This document shows positions 1 to 8,984 of a stretch of DNA of 64,000 nt, in pieces. Position numbers and translations under genes: made by a program. Below the pieces are notes generated by a model, which was given only the letters and a program-made list of their open reading frames with translations, was not told the origin of the DNA and made no database searches. Source of the DNA: an uncultured Lachnospiraceae bacterium (GTDB taxonomy: Bacteria > Bacillota > Clostridia > Lachnospirales > Lachnospiraceae); the NCBI GenBank assembly GCA_910585905.1, contig CAJUID010000007.1:1-64000 (forward strand). Reading direction: 5' to 3'. The first letter of the stretch is position 1. Each line of letters starts with the position of its first letter.

Positions 1-121
1 TTCCATCTGGAGTTTTTTGAAGAATCATGCAATCACAGAGCAAAATTGGCGAAACGCCTCTGCTATGGATAACTGCAGAGTATCCTCTTCAAAAAATGGG
101 GAAAGTCAAATGCAAAATGTA

Positions 122-149
122 TTGACATTTTAGAAAAAGAGTATAAAAT
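122..149 (+). promoter_or_regulatory. Promoter of the nifS-nifU-mnmA operon
   Basis: TTGACA at 122-127 and TAAAAT at 144-149 are separated by 16 bases, a good sigma-A match. The predicted start near 156 lies inside the left arm of an inverted repeat (145-161 with 178-194), so regulation at the promoter or in the leader is possible. Confidence 0.65.
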
Positions 150-242
150 ATCATGTATACCAAAACACTAGGAATTGGGATACATGATATTTTTGATGTT
201 TGTGTTCTTTTTTACATTCAATTCCTAGTAACCAGGTAGGAA
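145..242 (+). promoter_or_regulatory. Leader with overlapping inverted repeats before nifS
   Basis: Three dyads are visible. Dyad 1 pairs 145-161 with 178-194 (core ATCATGTAT / ATACATGAT) and is followed by T-rich sequence. Dyad 2 pairs ACTAGGAATTG (168-178) with CAATTCCTAGT (219-229), an 11-bp perfect match whose left arm lies in the loop of dyad 1. Dyad 3 is TTCCTA (221-226) with TAGGAA (236-241). The overlap suggests alternative RNA folds or nested operator sites. The position before an Fe-S/sulfur operon would suit an Rrf2-type repressor (IscR or CymR-like), but no consensus could be matched by eye. Confidence 0.5.
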
Positions 243-301
243 CTATTTTCTGGAATTCTTTTAGGATTCTGTGACATAATGATAGAAATGAGGATTGAAT
301 T

Positions 302-1486
302 ATGGAAAAATTAATTTATTTAGATAATGCGGCAACTACCGCTTTAAAGCCAGAGGTTTTAGAAGAGATGATGCCATACCTCAGGGAAAATTATTCCAAT
401 CCCTCCAGCATCTATTCTTTTGCTCAGGAGGCAAATAGAGCGGTGAACAATGCTAGAAGTACAATTGCTGAAATTTTAGGGGCAAAAGAACGTGAAATTT
501 ATTTTACCAGCGGCGGAAGTGAGAGTGATAACTGGGCAATTAAAGGTACAGCTGATTTGTTAAAGGAAAAGGGGAAACATATTATTACATCCAAGATTGA
601 GCATCACGCTGTTCTCCATACTTGTGAGTATTTGGAGCGGCAGGGATATGAGGTAACATATCTGGATGTAGATGAAAATGGTATTGTGCCGCCGGAGTCT
701 GTAGAGAAGGCAATCCGCCCAGATACAATTTTAATTAGTATTATGTTTGCAAATAATGAAATTGGAACAATTGAACCGATCAAAGAGATTGGCGAGATTG
801 CTTCTAGACATGGTGTTTTATTCCATACAGATGCGGTGCAGGCATTTGGTCATGTGCCAGTGCTGGTGGACGAGCTGCATATTGATATGCTGAGTGCAAG
901 TGCACATAAATTTCATGGGCCAAAGGGGATTGGATTTTTATATTTGAGGGACAGCGCGAAGCTTAGTGCGCTGATTCATGGCGGTGCGCAGGAGCGTTCC
1001 AGACGTGCAGGAACTCATAATGTGCCAGGTATTGTTGGGATGGCTGCTGCTGCCAGGATTGCAGTAGAGGAAATGGAAAAGAATATTCAAAAAGAGGAAG
1101 AGGTTAGGGACTATGCGATTGAGAGGATTCTTAAGGAAGTACCATATGCAAGGCTGAATGGTGACCGAGAGAACCGTCTGCCGAATAATATCAATATTTG
1201 TTTTCGGTTTATAGAGGGTGAGTCAATGCTAATTATGTTAGACCAGAAAGGAATCTGTGCTTCCAGTGGATCAGCTTGTACTTCTGGGTCGCTTGACCCA
1301 TCGCATGTGCTGCTTGCTATTGGGCTGCCGCATGAGATTGCACACGGTTCCCTTCGTCTTACATTGTCTGCTGAGACAACAAAAGAGGATATGGATTATG
1401 TGATAGATCATATAAAGACGACCATAGAGCGTTTGCGCAGTATGTCACCATTATATGAGGATTTTGTAAAAGAAAATAAGGCATAG
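302..1486 (+). CDS. nifS: Cysteine desulfurase (NifS/IscS class)
   Basis: 394 residues, the usual length. This PLP enzyme converts cysteine to alanine and passes persulfide sulfur to Fe-S assembly and tRNA thiolation. The N-terminus YLDNAATT is diagnostic. The H-T-D-A-V-Q motif and the PLP lysine in SASAHKFHGPKG are present, and the catalytic cysteine sits in the C-terminal SSGSACTSG loop. The ATG follows GAGG with good spacing. The next genes encode the scaffold and MnmA, so it probably supplies sulfur to both. Family assignment is secure; whether it is best named nifS or iscS cannot be settled here. Confidence 0.95.
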   Translation: MEKLIYLDNAATTALKPEVLEEMMPYLRENYSNPSSIYSFAQEANRAVNNARSTIAEILGAKEREIYFTSGGSESDNWAIKGTADLLKEKGKHIITSKIEHHAVLHTCEYLERQGYEVTYLDVDENGIVPPESVEKAIRPDTILISIMFANNEIGTIEPIKEIGEIASRHGVLFHTDAVQAFGHVPVLVDELHIDMLSASAHKFHGPKGIGFLYLRDSAKLSALIHGGAQERSRRAGTHNVPGIVGMAAAARIAVEEMEKNIQKEEEVRDYAIERILKEVPYARLNGDRENRLPNNINICFRFIEGESMLIMLDQKGICASSGSACTSGSLDPSHVLLAIGLPHEIAHGSLRLTLSAETTKEDMDYVIDHIKTTIERLRSMSPLYEDFVKENKA

Positions 1487-1532
1487 GCAAAAATGATAAG
1501 AAATAAAAAATATAGTAGAAAGAGGTATAACT

Positions 1533-1955
1533 ATGTATAGTGAAAAAGTGATGGATCATTTTTCAAATCCCCGCAATGTCGGTGAGATTGAAGATGCCAG
1601 TGGAGTAGGTACTGTGGGAAATGCAAAATGTGGTGATATAATGCGCATTTATCTGGACATTGATGAGGAAACGAAAGTAATCAAAGACTGTAAGTTTAAA
1701 ACATTTGGCTGTGGTGCAGCAGTGGCTACCAGCAGTATGGCAACGGAGCTTGTAATAGGAAAGACTATCTATGAGGCGCTGCAGGTTACGAATAAAGCTG
1801 TAATGGAAGCGTTGGATGGGCTGCCTCCAGTAAAGGTTCACTGTTCCCTGCTGGCGGAGGAGGCAATTCATGCTGCACTCTGGGATTATGCCCAGAAAAA
1901 TCATATTGAGATTGAAGGCTTAGAGCCACCAAAGGCAGATATCGGTGATGAGTAA
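1533..1955 (+). CDS. nifU: Fe-S cluster assembly scaffold (NifU/IscU-like)
   Basis: 140 residues, matching the short IscU-type scaffold rather than full three-domain NifU. It starts MYSEKVMDHFSNPRNVG, typical of the family. Three conserved cysteines are visible: in GNAKCGD, in FGCGAA and in VHCSLLAEEAI. It receives persulfide from the adjacent desulfurase and builds [2Fe-2S] or [4Fe-4S] clusters. AAGAGG lies upstream of the ATG. Its end overlaps the start of mnmA by several bases, indicating translational coupling. Confidence 0.94.
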   Translation: MYSEKVMDHFSNPRNVGEIEDASGVGTVGNAKCGDIMRIYLDIDEETKVIKDCKFKTFGCGAAVATSSMATELVIGKTIYEALQVTNKAVMEALDGLPPVKVHCSLLAEEAIHAALWDYAQKNHIEIEGLEPPKADIGDE

Positions 1956-3042
1956 AAAGGTAGTAGTCGGCATGTCAGGCGGCGTGGACTCTTCAGTAGC
2001 GGCTTATCTGCTTAAGGAGCAGGGATATGATGTGATTGGTGTTACAATGGAAATCTGGCAGAATGAGCCTAACTGGAAAATGGAACAGGAGGGCGGCTGC
2101 TGTGGGTTGAGTGCTGTGGAGGATGCCAGACGGGTAGCGTCCATGATTGGTATTCCGCATTATGTTATGAATTTCCGGGATGTTTTTCAAAAAAAGGTGA
2201 TTGATTATTTTGTGAGGGAATACCAGCTTGGGCGTACGCCAAACCCTTGTATTGCCTGCAACCGATATGTAAAATGGGAGGCATTGCTTCAGCGCAGCCT
2301 GGAGCTTGGAGCGGATTTTATTGCTACTGGGCATTATGCCAGCATAAAGAAATGTGCCAATGGCAGATATGCTATAGTAAAATCAGAATCTGGTTACAAG
2401 GATCAGAGCTATGCATTGTATAATTTGACACAAGAGCAGCTAAAGCATACCTTGATGCCAGTTGGGGAATATGAGAAAGATAGAATAAGACAGATTGCCG
2501 AGGAGCAGGGGCTTCCGGTGGCCCATAAGCCAGACAGCCAGGAGATTTGTTTTATACCAGATAACAATTACAAACGTTTTTTAGAGGAGGAGACCGGAGA
2601 GAAGGCATCTGAAGGCAACTTTGTTGATTGTATGGGAACGGTTATCGGGAGACACAGAGGTATCACGCATTATACAGTTGGACAGCGAAAAGGGCTGAAT
2701 CTGGCACTTGGGCATCCAGTATTTGTAGTTGAAATACGTCCAGAGACGAATGAAGTGGTAATTGGGCAGAATGAAGATGTTTATGCAGAGAGCCTGCTCG
2801 CGGCTGATTTGCAGTTTATGGCAACAGATCAATATGAGGAAGGCCAGAGGATGCTGGCAAAGATCCGTTATTCTGATAAAGGGCAGATGTGTACGGTCAA
2901 ACAGGTGAATGGGGATTCAATGAAAATTATATTTGATCAGAAGGTCCGTGCTGTGACACCGGGACAGGCGGTTGTTTTTTATCAAGATCATATAGTTTTA
3001 GGCGGAGGTACGATTGTAAAGGGATTTGGTGGTTCCGATTAA
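1948..3042 (+). CDS. mnmA: tRNA-specific 2-thiouridylase MnmA
   Basis: 364 residues from ATG 1948; a GTG at 1945 is an alternative start. The enzyme adenylates and thiolates U34 of Lys, Glu and Gln tRNAs using sulfur from a cysteine desulfurase. The N-terminus VVVGMSGGVDSSVAA is the ATP-pyrophosphatase P-loop. The catalytic cysteine pair is in TPNPCIACNRYVKW and in SQEICFIPD. The gene overlaps the nifU stop by 8 bases, so the three genes form a sulfur-relay operon. A hairpin terminator follows at 3131-3164. Confidence 0.96.
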   Translation: MSKKVVVGMSGGVDSSVAAYLLKEQGYDVIGVTMEIWQNEPNWKMEQEGGCCGLSAVEDARRVASMIGIPHYVMNFRDVFQKKVIDYFVREYQLGRTPNPCIACNRYVKWEALLQRSLELGADFIATGHYASIKKCANGRYAIVKSESGYKDQSYALYNLTQEQLKHTLMPVGEYEKDRIRQIAEEQGLPVAHKPDSQEICFIPDNNYKRFLEEETGEKASEGNFVDCMGTVIGRHRGITHYTVGQRKGLNLALGHPVFVVEIRPETNEVVIGQNEDVYAESLLAADLQFMATDQYEEGQRMLAKIRYSDKGQMCTVKQVNGDSMKIIFDQKVRAVTPGQAVVFYQDHIVLGGGTIVKGFGGSD

Positions 3043-3130
3043 AAAGGGTGCGGGCTTGGCTTGTATGCTGATGATAATTATAAGATTTTTGTTGGTGTAT
3101 TGCTAAGTGATATAAATTTTTTATGAGTGA

Positions 3131-3164
3131 AAAAGGACAGCTTCGTGTAGAAGCTGCCCTTTTT
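3131..3164. terminator. Bidirectional hairpin terminator
   Basis: AAAAGG-CAGCTTC pairs with GAAGCTG-CCTTTT around a GTGTA loop with one mismatch. A-rich on the left and T-rich on the right, it can serve mnmA on the plus strand and the convergent gene ending at 3169. Confidence 0.85.
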
Positions 3165-3168
3165 GCGA

Positions 3169-3885
3169 CTAATCCTCAGTTTCCCAGTCATCATCTGGTT
3201 CATCATCCGGCATTTGCTCTAAAACGACAATTTTGCATTTTGCAGTTTTGCCGTTAAGGAGAGTTGCGGTAACAAAAGTAGTTCCGGGTTTCTTTCCCGT
3301 AATTTTACCATTTTTTGCAATAGAAACAACCTTTTTGTTCAGAGACCTAAACGTAGGAATTTCCTCAGAAATACTTGGTCGGATTGTGAGAGGAAGTTTT
3401 AATTTCCTGCCGGAAGCAATTTTTCGTGTTCCCTGTCGGAACATCACGCTCACAGCTTTTGGTGTTACCTTGATAGAAGCACGGATTGTCCTTTTCTCCT
3501 TAAAGAAAAATGCCGTTGTCTTGGTAATTGTTACTGTAATTTTAGCTTTGCCGTAGCCCACTCCAGTATAAGAACAGGAGGTGTCGGATAACTGCTTTAC
3601 ATCAAGAATATCAGTATCGGAACTTTTAAATGAGACATCACATCCATTTTCTAGATTCTGGACTTCTAGAATGTGGGTGTCGTCCTGCAAAATATCCTTT
3701 TCATACTTTGCAAATGTAACATACTGATTGAAGCTGTTTCCTTTCAGTGCAGATGAAGATACTGGATTTAGCAAAAATGCGGTATCCTGCATTTTTAAGT
3801 CGTTTGCACTGCTTTGCTTACAAGGCAGAAAGACAAGTAAGGATAAAGTCGCTACCAGAAATAGAATCTTATGAATGTTTTTCAT
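3169..3885 (-). CDS. Secreted protein with bacterial Ig-like (Big_2) domain
   Basis: 238 residues from the ATG at 3885, chosen because GGAG lies 6 bases upstream; an in-frame ATG at 3909 has no clear site. The N-terminus MKNIHKILFLVATLSLLVF is a signal peptide, with CKQSSAN near the cleavage region; a lipoprotein is possible but the lipobox is poor. The C-terminal 75 residues (LPLTIRP, VVSIAKNGKITGKKPGTTFVTATL) resemble a Big_2 fold, and an earlier segment ending in a GYGKAKITVTI-like strand may be a second, divergent copy. Acidic C-terminal tail. Exported, probably cell-surface or adhesive; no specific role can be assigned. Confidence 0.75.
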   Translation of the reverse strand: MKNIHKILFLVATLSLLVFLPCKQSSANDLKMQDTAFLLNPVSSSALKGNSFNQYVTFAKYEKDILQDDTHILEVQNLENGCDVSFKSSDTDILDVKQLSDTSCSYTGVGYGKAKITVTITKTTAFFFKEKRTIRASIKVTPKAVSVMFRQGTRKIASGRKLKLPLTIRPSISEEIPTFRSLNKKVVSIAKNGKITGKKPGTTFVTATLLNGKTAKCKIVVLEQMPDDEPDDDWETED

Positions 3886-4201
3886 AAAATACTCCATTCT
3901 GCCAGCCAAAATGGTATGTATATTACTTTGGATATTAAATCTAACAATTTACTCTGCGTAATATTATGTAAGATATAACTTCTTATAAAGTAATAATAAA
4001 AACAAGAACCATTCTGCTGGTCTTTGTATTGACTTTCACACAGGTAATAATTACTAACTAATATATCTGTGCTACTATATTTCTTAGTATACTAATTGTA
4101 AATGGCAGAATGGTGTCAAAAATACTTTTTTTTGACATATTTTAGTGATATTCTGGTTATGCTAAAAAATTACCTTGTTGGAAGAGGAGGAGCAGACGGC
4201 T
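3886..4201. other. Divergent intergenic region with 12-bp palindrome
   Basis: This 316-bp AT-rich gap separates a minus-strand secreted protein from a plus-strand two-component system. It contains TTGACT (4030-4035) followed 17 bases later by TACTAA, and a perfect palindrome TTAGTATACTAA at 4084-4095. TTGACA near 4131 has no good -10. No coding potential was seen. Confidence 0.5.
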
Positions 4202-4903
4202 ATGAAGTATGTGTTGATTGCAGATGACAATAGGGATATTACAGATATCTTAACAGTTTATGTCAGGAAAGAGGGGTATGAGCCGCTGGTGGCAAAAAAC
4301 GGGATTGAAGCAATGCATATGTTTGAAGACTTTGCACCGATTGCTATTCTTTTGGATGTTATGATGCCGTTAAAAGATGGTTATGAGGTTTGCAAGGAGA
4401 TTCGGAAACGTTCCAGTGTTCCGATTATTTTGATTACAGCGAGAGGCGAAGATTTTGACAAAATTATGGGACTAGATATTGGTGCTGATGACTATATTGT
4501 AAAACCATTTAGCCCAAGCGAAGTTATGGCACGTCTGCGTGCAGTGTTAAGGCGCCTTCAGAAGCCTGATGAGACAAAGGATATGGATAATGTGCTCAGG
4601 GTTGGAAATCTGGTCGTAAATCTTGACGAGTATTCTTTTAGCGTGGCGGGAAAGAGAGTTCCTCTTACGAAGAAGGAGATTGAGACAATGTGGACGCTTG
4701 CCAGCAACCCGAACAAGGTTTTTACAAGGGATAATCTTTTGGATAGCCTTTGGGGATATGATTACTATGGTGACAGCAGGACCGTAGACTCCCATATCAA
4801 GCGTTTGCGCGCCAAACTAGATACTGTGGAGCACCCGTCATGGAATATTAAGACGATCTGGGGAGTCGGTTATAAATTTGAGATCAATGAAGAGGATATA
4901 TAA
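4202..4903 (+). CDS. OmpR/PhoB-family response regulator
   Basis: 233 residues from ATG 4202, preceded by GAGGAGGAG with proper spacing; a TTG at 4175 would add an unnatural acidic leader. Receiver domain about 1-120: acidic pair DD near 8-9, phospho-acceptor D52 in LLDVMMP, T/S switch in ITARG, K101 in YIVKPF. A winged-helix DNA-binding domain fills about 135-230, ending KTIWGVGYKFE. It pairs with the histidine kinase that starts 11 bases downstream. Target genes are unknown. Confidence 0.95.
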   Translation: MKYVLIADDNRDITDILTVYVRKEGYEPLVAKNGIEAMHMFEDFAPIAILLDVMMPLKDGYEVCKEIRKRSSVPIILITARGEDFDKIMGLDIGADDYIVKPFSPSEVMARLRAVLRRLQKPDETKDMDNVLRVGNLVVNLDEYSFSVAGKRVPLTKKEIETMWTLASNPNKVFTRDNLLDSLWGYDYYGDSRTVDSHIKRLRAKLDTVEHPSWNIKTIWGVGYKFEINEEDI

Positions 4904-4914
4904 GGAAGGTGCCA

Positions 4915-6450
4915 ATGGTTCGGGAGCGTAAAACGAGAAGAAGAAAAAAAAAGAGAATTCTGATATGGCGTTTTATTCAAAGAAATGATGTCGTATTAAA
5001 GATTTATACTTCTTTTGCCTTTGTATTGGCACTTACTGGTGTATTGATCGGGTTGATTTTTATGATGCTTTATCAGAAAAATTATATCCGTTCCTATACC
5101 CGTCTTCTGACAAGACAGGGTAAGATTATTGCAAAACATGTATCTTCTTTTTCAGACAAAAAGCAGCCTGCCAGGTTTGAGCGCTATAATACTTATATAG
5201 ATGAGATTGAGCGGGCAGAGAATACAGACGTCTGGATTGTAAGTAATAATGATGCGATAGAACCGCTGACAGAAGAATATATCAATGCGAAGGCAGATGA
5301 GACAATCTTGTCCTCTGATATGTCTGCGACATTAAAGGAGGCATTTCAAGGAAAGGTGGCGTCTATATCCAGCTATGATAAAGTATATAGCATGACAACA
5401 CTCTGTGTCTCAATTCCAGTCAAAAAAAAGCAGAGTAAAGAAATTATAGGGGCAATCATTATGGTATCCATGATTGACCGTCAGACAATGGGACTTAGAG
5501 AAGGCGGATATTTAATTACATTGAGTGTTCTGATGGCGATTATCATCTCCTACCTTGTGGCAGCTGTCTTTTCGCGTTATCTGTCCAGGCCGTTAGAGAA
5601 GATTGGCAAACGTATCAGGATATTGGCAGGTGGAGATTATTCTAAAATAGAGGTGAAAAGGCCGTACTCTCAGATTGGGATTTTAGAAAAATCGTTGAAT
5701 CATTTGTCAGGGGAGCTTGGCAAGGCAGAAAAAGAGCGTGAGGATTTGGAACAGGTCAGGCGGGATTTTTTTGCAAATGTATCCCATGAGCTCCGCACGC
5801 CCATTACAGTGTTGAGAGGATACACTGAGACCTTAGCGGATGGCATTCTGGAGGAGCAGGTGCAGATTGATGAGTTATATCAGCGTATGCTGCAGGAATG
5901 TCATGGGATGGAACGCCTTGTAGAGGATTTATTTATTCTTTCTAAAATGCAGAACCCAGATTTTAAAATTGATATGGAGCCGGTTAGCTTACAGCAGATT
6001 TTTGGCGATATTATGCGGAGCGGTAGAATGATTGGCAAGGAGAAAGGAATTCATTTTAGGATGGACGCGCCAGAGGAAGATCCTTGTTTAATTATGGGGG
6101 ATTATGGACGGCTTCGCCAGATGTTTTTGGTTATTGTCGATAATGCGGTTAAATTTTCTAAAGAACAGGGAAACGTAGAAATAAAAATCGAAAAAGAAGG
6201 AAGTAAATATAATGTTTCCATCCACGATTACGGAATTGGAATTTCAAAAGAACAATTGCCGTTTATTTTTGAGAAGTTTTATACCTCTAAAATGCGCCAG
6301 AACGAAAAGGGCACCGGGTTGGGATTGATGATCGCAAAACAGATTGCGCTGCGTCATGGCGGGGATATCTGTGTGGACAGTGAGGTACAAAAAGGGACAA
6401 CGTTCTATTTTGCGTTTGAAGAGTGCACTTGTGTAGAAGATTTTTGTTAA
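4915..6450 (+). CDS. Sensor histidine kinase (transmembrane, HAMP)
   Basis: 511 residues from ATG 4915, with AAGGAAGG just upstream; a GTG at 4909 is the alternative. Very basic N-terminus, TM1 about 25-47, an extracytoplasmic sensor region to about 195, TM2 about 200-222, HAMP, then HisKA with phospho-acceptor H291 in VSHELRTPITVLRG and a HATPase with N box (DNAVKFS), G1 (DYGIGIS) and G2 (GTGLGL). This is a PhoR/WalK-like arrangement without a PAS domain. Co-transcribed with the preceding regulator; the signal sensed is unknown. Confidence 0.95.
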   Translation: MVRERKTRRRKKKRILIWRFIQRNDVVLKIYTSFAFVLALTGVLIGLIFMMLYQKNYIRSYTRLLTRQGKIIAKHVSSFSDKKQPARFERYNTYIDEIERAENTDVWIVSNNDAIEPLTEEYINAKADETILSSDMSATLKEAFQGKVASISSYDKVYSMTTLCVSIPVKKKQSKEIIGAIIMVSMIDRQTMGLREGGYLITLSVLMAIIISYLVAAVFSRYLSRPLEKIGKRIRILAGGDYSKIEVKRPYSQIGILEKSLNHLSGELGKAEKEREDLEQVRRDFFANVSHELRTPITVLRGYTETLADGILEEQVQIDELYQRMLQECHGMERLVEDLFILSKMQNPDFKIDMEPVSLQQIFGDIMRSGRMIGKEKGIHFRMDAPEEDPCLIMGDYGRLRQMFLVIVDNAVKFSKEQGNVEIKIEKEGSKYNVSIHDYGIGISKEQLPFIFEKFYTSKMRQNEKGTGLGLMIAKQIALRHGGDICVDSEVQKGTTFYFAFEECTCVEDFC

Positions 6451-6512
6451 AATTCTTGTCAGTAAGGAGCTGTTAAGAAATAACTTTTCATTAAATAAGC
6501 AATCTTATAAAT

Positions 6513-6542
6513 AGCGTACCAGTGAAGTTGGTGCGCTTTTTT
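6513..6542 (+). terminator. Terminator of the two-component operon
   Basis: AGCGTACCAG pairs with TTGGTGCGCT, including G-U pairs, around a short loop, followed by a T-run. Confidence 0.8.
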
Positions 6543-6673
6543 GCTCTACAGATTATATCTTATTAAAAATAGGGAAAATCAAATATTTTTATTGTTGAAA
6601 AAAAGAGGATAAAATGTTAGCATTAGGATGAAGTATATCATTTAACATGTAATACCACAGACAGGGGGCCAAG

Positions 6674-8878
6674 ATGAAGAATCTAAAGGATAAGAAAGGG
6701 CATTGGGAGAGAATTAAAGATTCCTTTTCTTTTTTGTTCCGAGAGGAGGATGATATACAGGTCAGGCTTCTTAATCTGATCTTAATTGCGGCGATTGTTG
6801 GCGGAGTGTGTTCCTGCTTGGTTTCGGTTGCGATGGACACGAGTGGTAATTTTGTTACGATTATTATGGTGGCAATCTTGCTAATCTCACTTTGGATTGT
6901 CAATGTGAAAAAGAAGCCGCAGGTTGGAGGGATTTTAATTTCCTGCCTGGCCAATATGGTTCTGTTTCCGATTATGTATTTTTATGAGGGTGGGATGCAC
7001 AGTGGAATGCCAGTCTGGATGCTTCTAGGTTTGACATTTTGTTTTTTGATCATACATGGGAGAGTCTGTTATATTATTTTTGCTATCAATTCTTTAGTAG
7101 TTGCGGGATGTATTGCAGTAGAGTTATTTTATCCGGGTTATGTGTACCATTTGGATGAACAGACAATGGGGCTTGATATCATCCAGTCAATTATTATTGC
7201 TGCTTGTGTGTTTGGGGCGATTTTTAAATTTCAATCTTCTACATTTGGAAAACAGAGGGATCATTTGATAAAGCAGGAGGAGCAGGTGCGCCTAACCATG
7301 GAAGAGTTAAAGAAGGCAAACCAGGCAAAAAGTGATTTCCTTGCAAATATGTCCCATGAAATACGAACCCCAATTAATGCTGTGTTGGGAATGAATGAGA
7401 TGGTGATTAGGGAAAGTACGGATGATGAAATTTCAAAATATGCTCAGAATATAGAGAGCGCTGGACAGAACTTGCTTTCACTAATTAATGATATCTTGGA
7501 TTTTTCTAAGATTGAATCAGGTAAAATGGAAATTCTTCCGGTTGAGTACGAGGTTTCATCGCTATTAAATGATAGTTATAATATGATCTCGATGCGGGCG
7601 GCGGAAAAGAATTTAAAAGTTAAGGTGGAGAATGACAGCACAATTCCGTCACATTTGATGGGGGATGAGGTACGCATTCGCCAGTGTATTTCAAATCTTT
7701 TGACAAATGCAGTAAAATATACCAAAAGGGGAAGCATTACGCTTTCCTTAAATTGGGAACGGCTTAATCAGGAAACAATGGTTTTAAAGGTTGCTGTAAA
7801 AGATACTGGCATTGGTATTACGCAGGAAAATCAGGAAAAGTTATTTAGTTCATTTCAGAGGGTTGATGAAAAGCGAAACCGAAGTATTGAGGGAACGGGC
7901 CTGGGGCTTGCGATTACAAGGCAATTTGTTAGACTGATGGGAGGCGAAATTACATTAGAAAGTGAGTATGGGAAAGGCTCTGTTTTCCAGATGGTAATTC
8001 CACAAAAAATTGTTCTGGATGTTCCTATGGGGGATTTTTCTGAAAAGTATGCAAGGTGGAAGGAAAAGTCAGGCAGGTATCATGAATCTTTTCAAGCGCC
8101 ACATGCTTCTGTGCTGGTAGTTGATGATGTGGAGATGAATCTGGAGGTAATAAAGGGACTTTTGAAAAATACTAAAATACAGATTGATACAGCGTCAAGC
8201 GGGGAACAGTGTCTCACAATGATTCAGAAGAAGAAGTATCATATTATATTTATGGACCATATGATGCCGGAGATGGATGGGGTGGAGACGCTCCATGAGA
8301 TACAGAAGTTGGAAGAACATCCTAATACTGCAACTCCAGTAATTGCATTGACAGCCAATGCAATTATAGGGGCGGAAGAGCAATATATGGAGGAGGGCTT
8401 TACTGCATATCTTGCAAAACCGGTGCGCAGCAATGAGCTGGAACGGCTGACATTTGACCTGCTGCCAGAGGACTTGGTAGTTCGGACGATGGATATTAGG
8501 GAAAATACTCCACAGTCAGAGCAGTCATTTTTGGAGAAGCTTTCTTTTTTGGATATCAAATCCGGTCTGTTATACTGCTCTGGGGATGAGGAGTTGTATA
8601 AAAATATGCTGCGCTCTTATGTGGACCCGAAACGCTATGCCGCGGTAATTGAGATGTATGAAAAGGAAGACTGGTATAATTACCGAATTCAGCTTCATGC
8701 CGTAAAGAGCAGTTCTCTATCTATTGGGGCAAAGCATTTGTCCATGCAGGCAAAGAAGTTGGAAATGGCGGCAAAGGATGGGGAGATTGCATACATAAAA
8801 GGGCATAATGAGAGTTTTTTACGAAATTATCAGGAGATTTTTTCTAAGATAGATGCAGTGCTGCGCGCAGATGGATAG
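6674..8878 (+). CDS. Hybrid sensor histidine kinase with receiver and Hpt domains
   Basis: 734 residues. About five hydrophobic segments occupy residues 30-190, with little extracytoplasmic sequence, suggesting a membrane-embedded sensor. A short coiled linker leads to HisKA with H228 in MSHEIRTPINAVLG, then a HATPase (DTGIGI, GTGLGLAI), a receiver domain from about 475 with phospho-acceptor D528 in FMDHMMPEMDG and KPV near 585, and a C-terminal Hpt domain with H675 in LHAVKSSSLSIGA. A complete intramolecular phosphorelay is therefore encoded in one chain. No partner regulator is adjacent. The site before the ATG is GGGGG. Confidence 0.94.
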   Translation: MKNLKDKKGHWERIKDSFSFLFREEDDIQVRLLNLILIAAIVGGVCSCLVSVAMDTSGNFVTIIMVAILLISLWIVNVKKKPQVGGILISCLANMVLFPIMYFYEGGMHSGMPVWMLLGLTFCFLIIHGRVCYIIFAINSLVVAGCIAVELFYPGYVYHLDEQTMGLDIIQSIIIAACVFGAIFKFQSSTFGKQRDHLIKQEEQVRLTMEELKKANQAKSDFLANMSHEIRTPINAVLGMNEMVIRESTDDEISKYAQNIESAGQNLLSLINDILDFSKIESGKMEILPVEYEVSSLLNDSYNMISMRAAEKNLKVKVENDSTIPSHLMGDEVRIRQCISNLLTNAVKYTKRGSITLSLNWERLNQETMVLKVAVKDTGIGITQENQEKLFSSFQRVDEKRNRSIEGTGLGLAITRQFVRLMGGEITLESEYGKGSVFQMVIPQKIVLDVPMGDFSEKYARWKEKSGRYHESFQAPHASVLVVDDVEMNLEVIKGLLKNTKIQIDTASSGEQCLTMIQKKKYHIIFMDHMMPEMDGVETLHEIQKLEEHPNTATPVIALTANAIIGAEEQYMEEGFTAYLAKPVRSNELERLTFDLLPEDLVVRTMDIRENTPQSEQSFLEKLSFLDIKSGLLYCSGDEELYKNMLRSYVDPKRYAAVIEMYEKEDWYNYRIQLHAVKSSSLSIGAKHLSMQAKKLEMAAKDGEIAYIKGHNESFLRNYQEIFSKIDAVLRADG

Positions 8879-8984
8879 CTGTATCGTGTCATTACTTTGG
8901 TAATTACATTTCACAATTTTTATGTGTAGAATATGCGGGGTTTAATGTCTGAAGCGATAAAATGCGTGCAGAAGGGAGAGAAGT

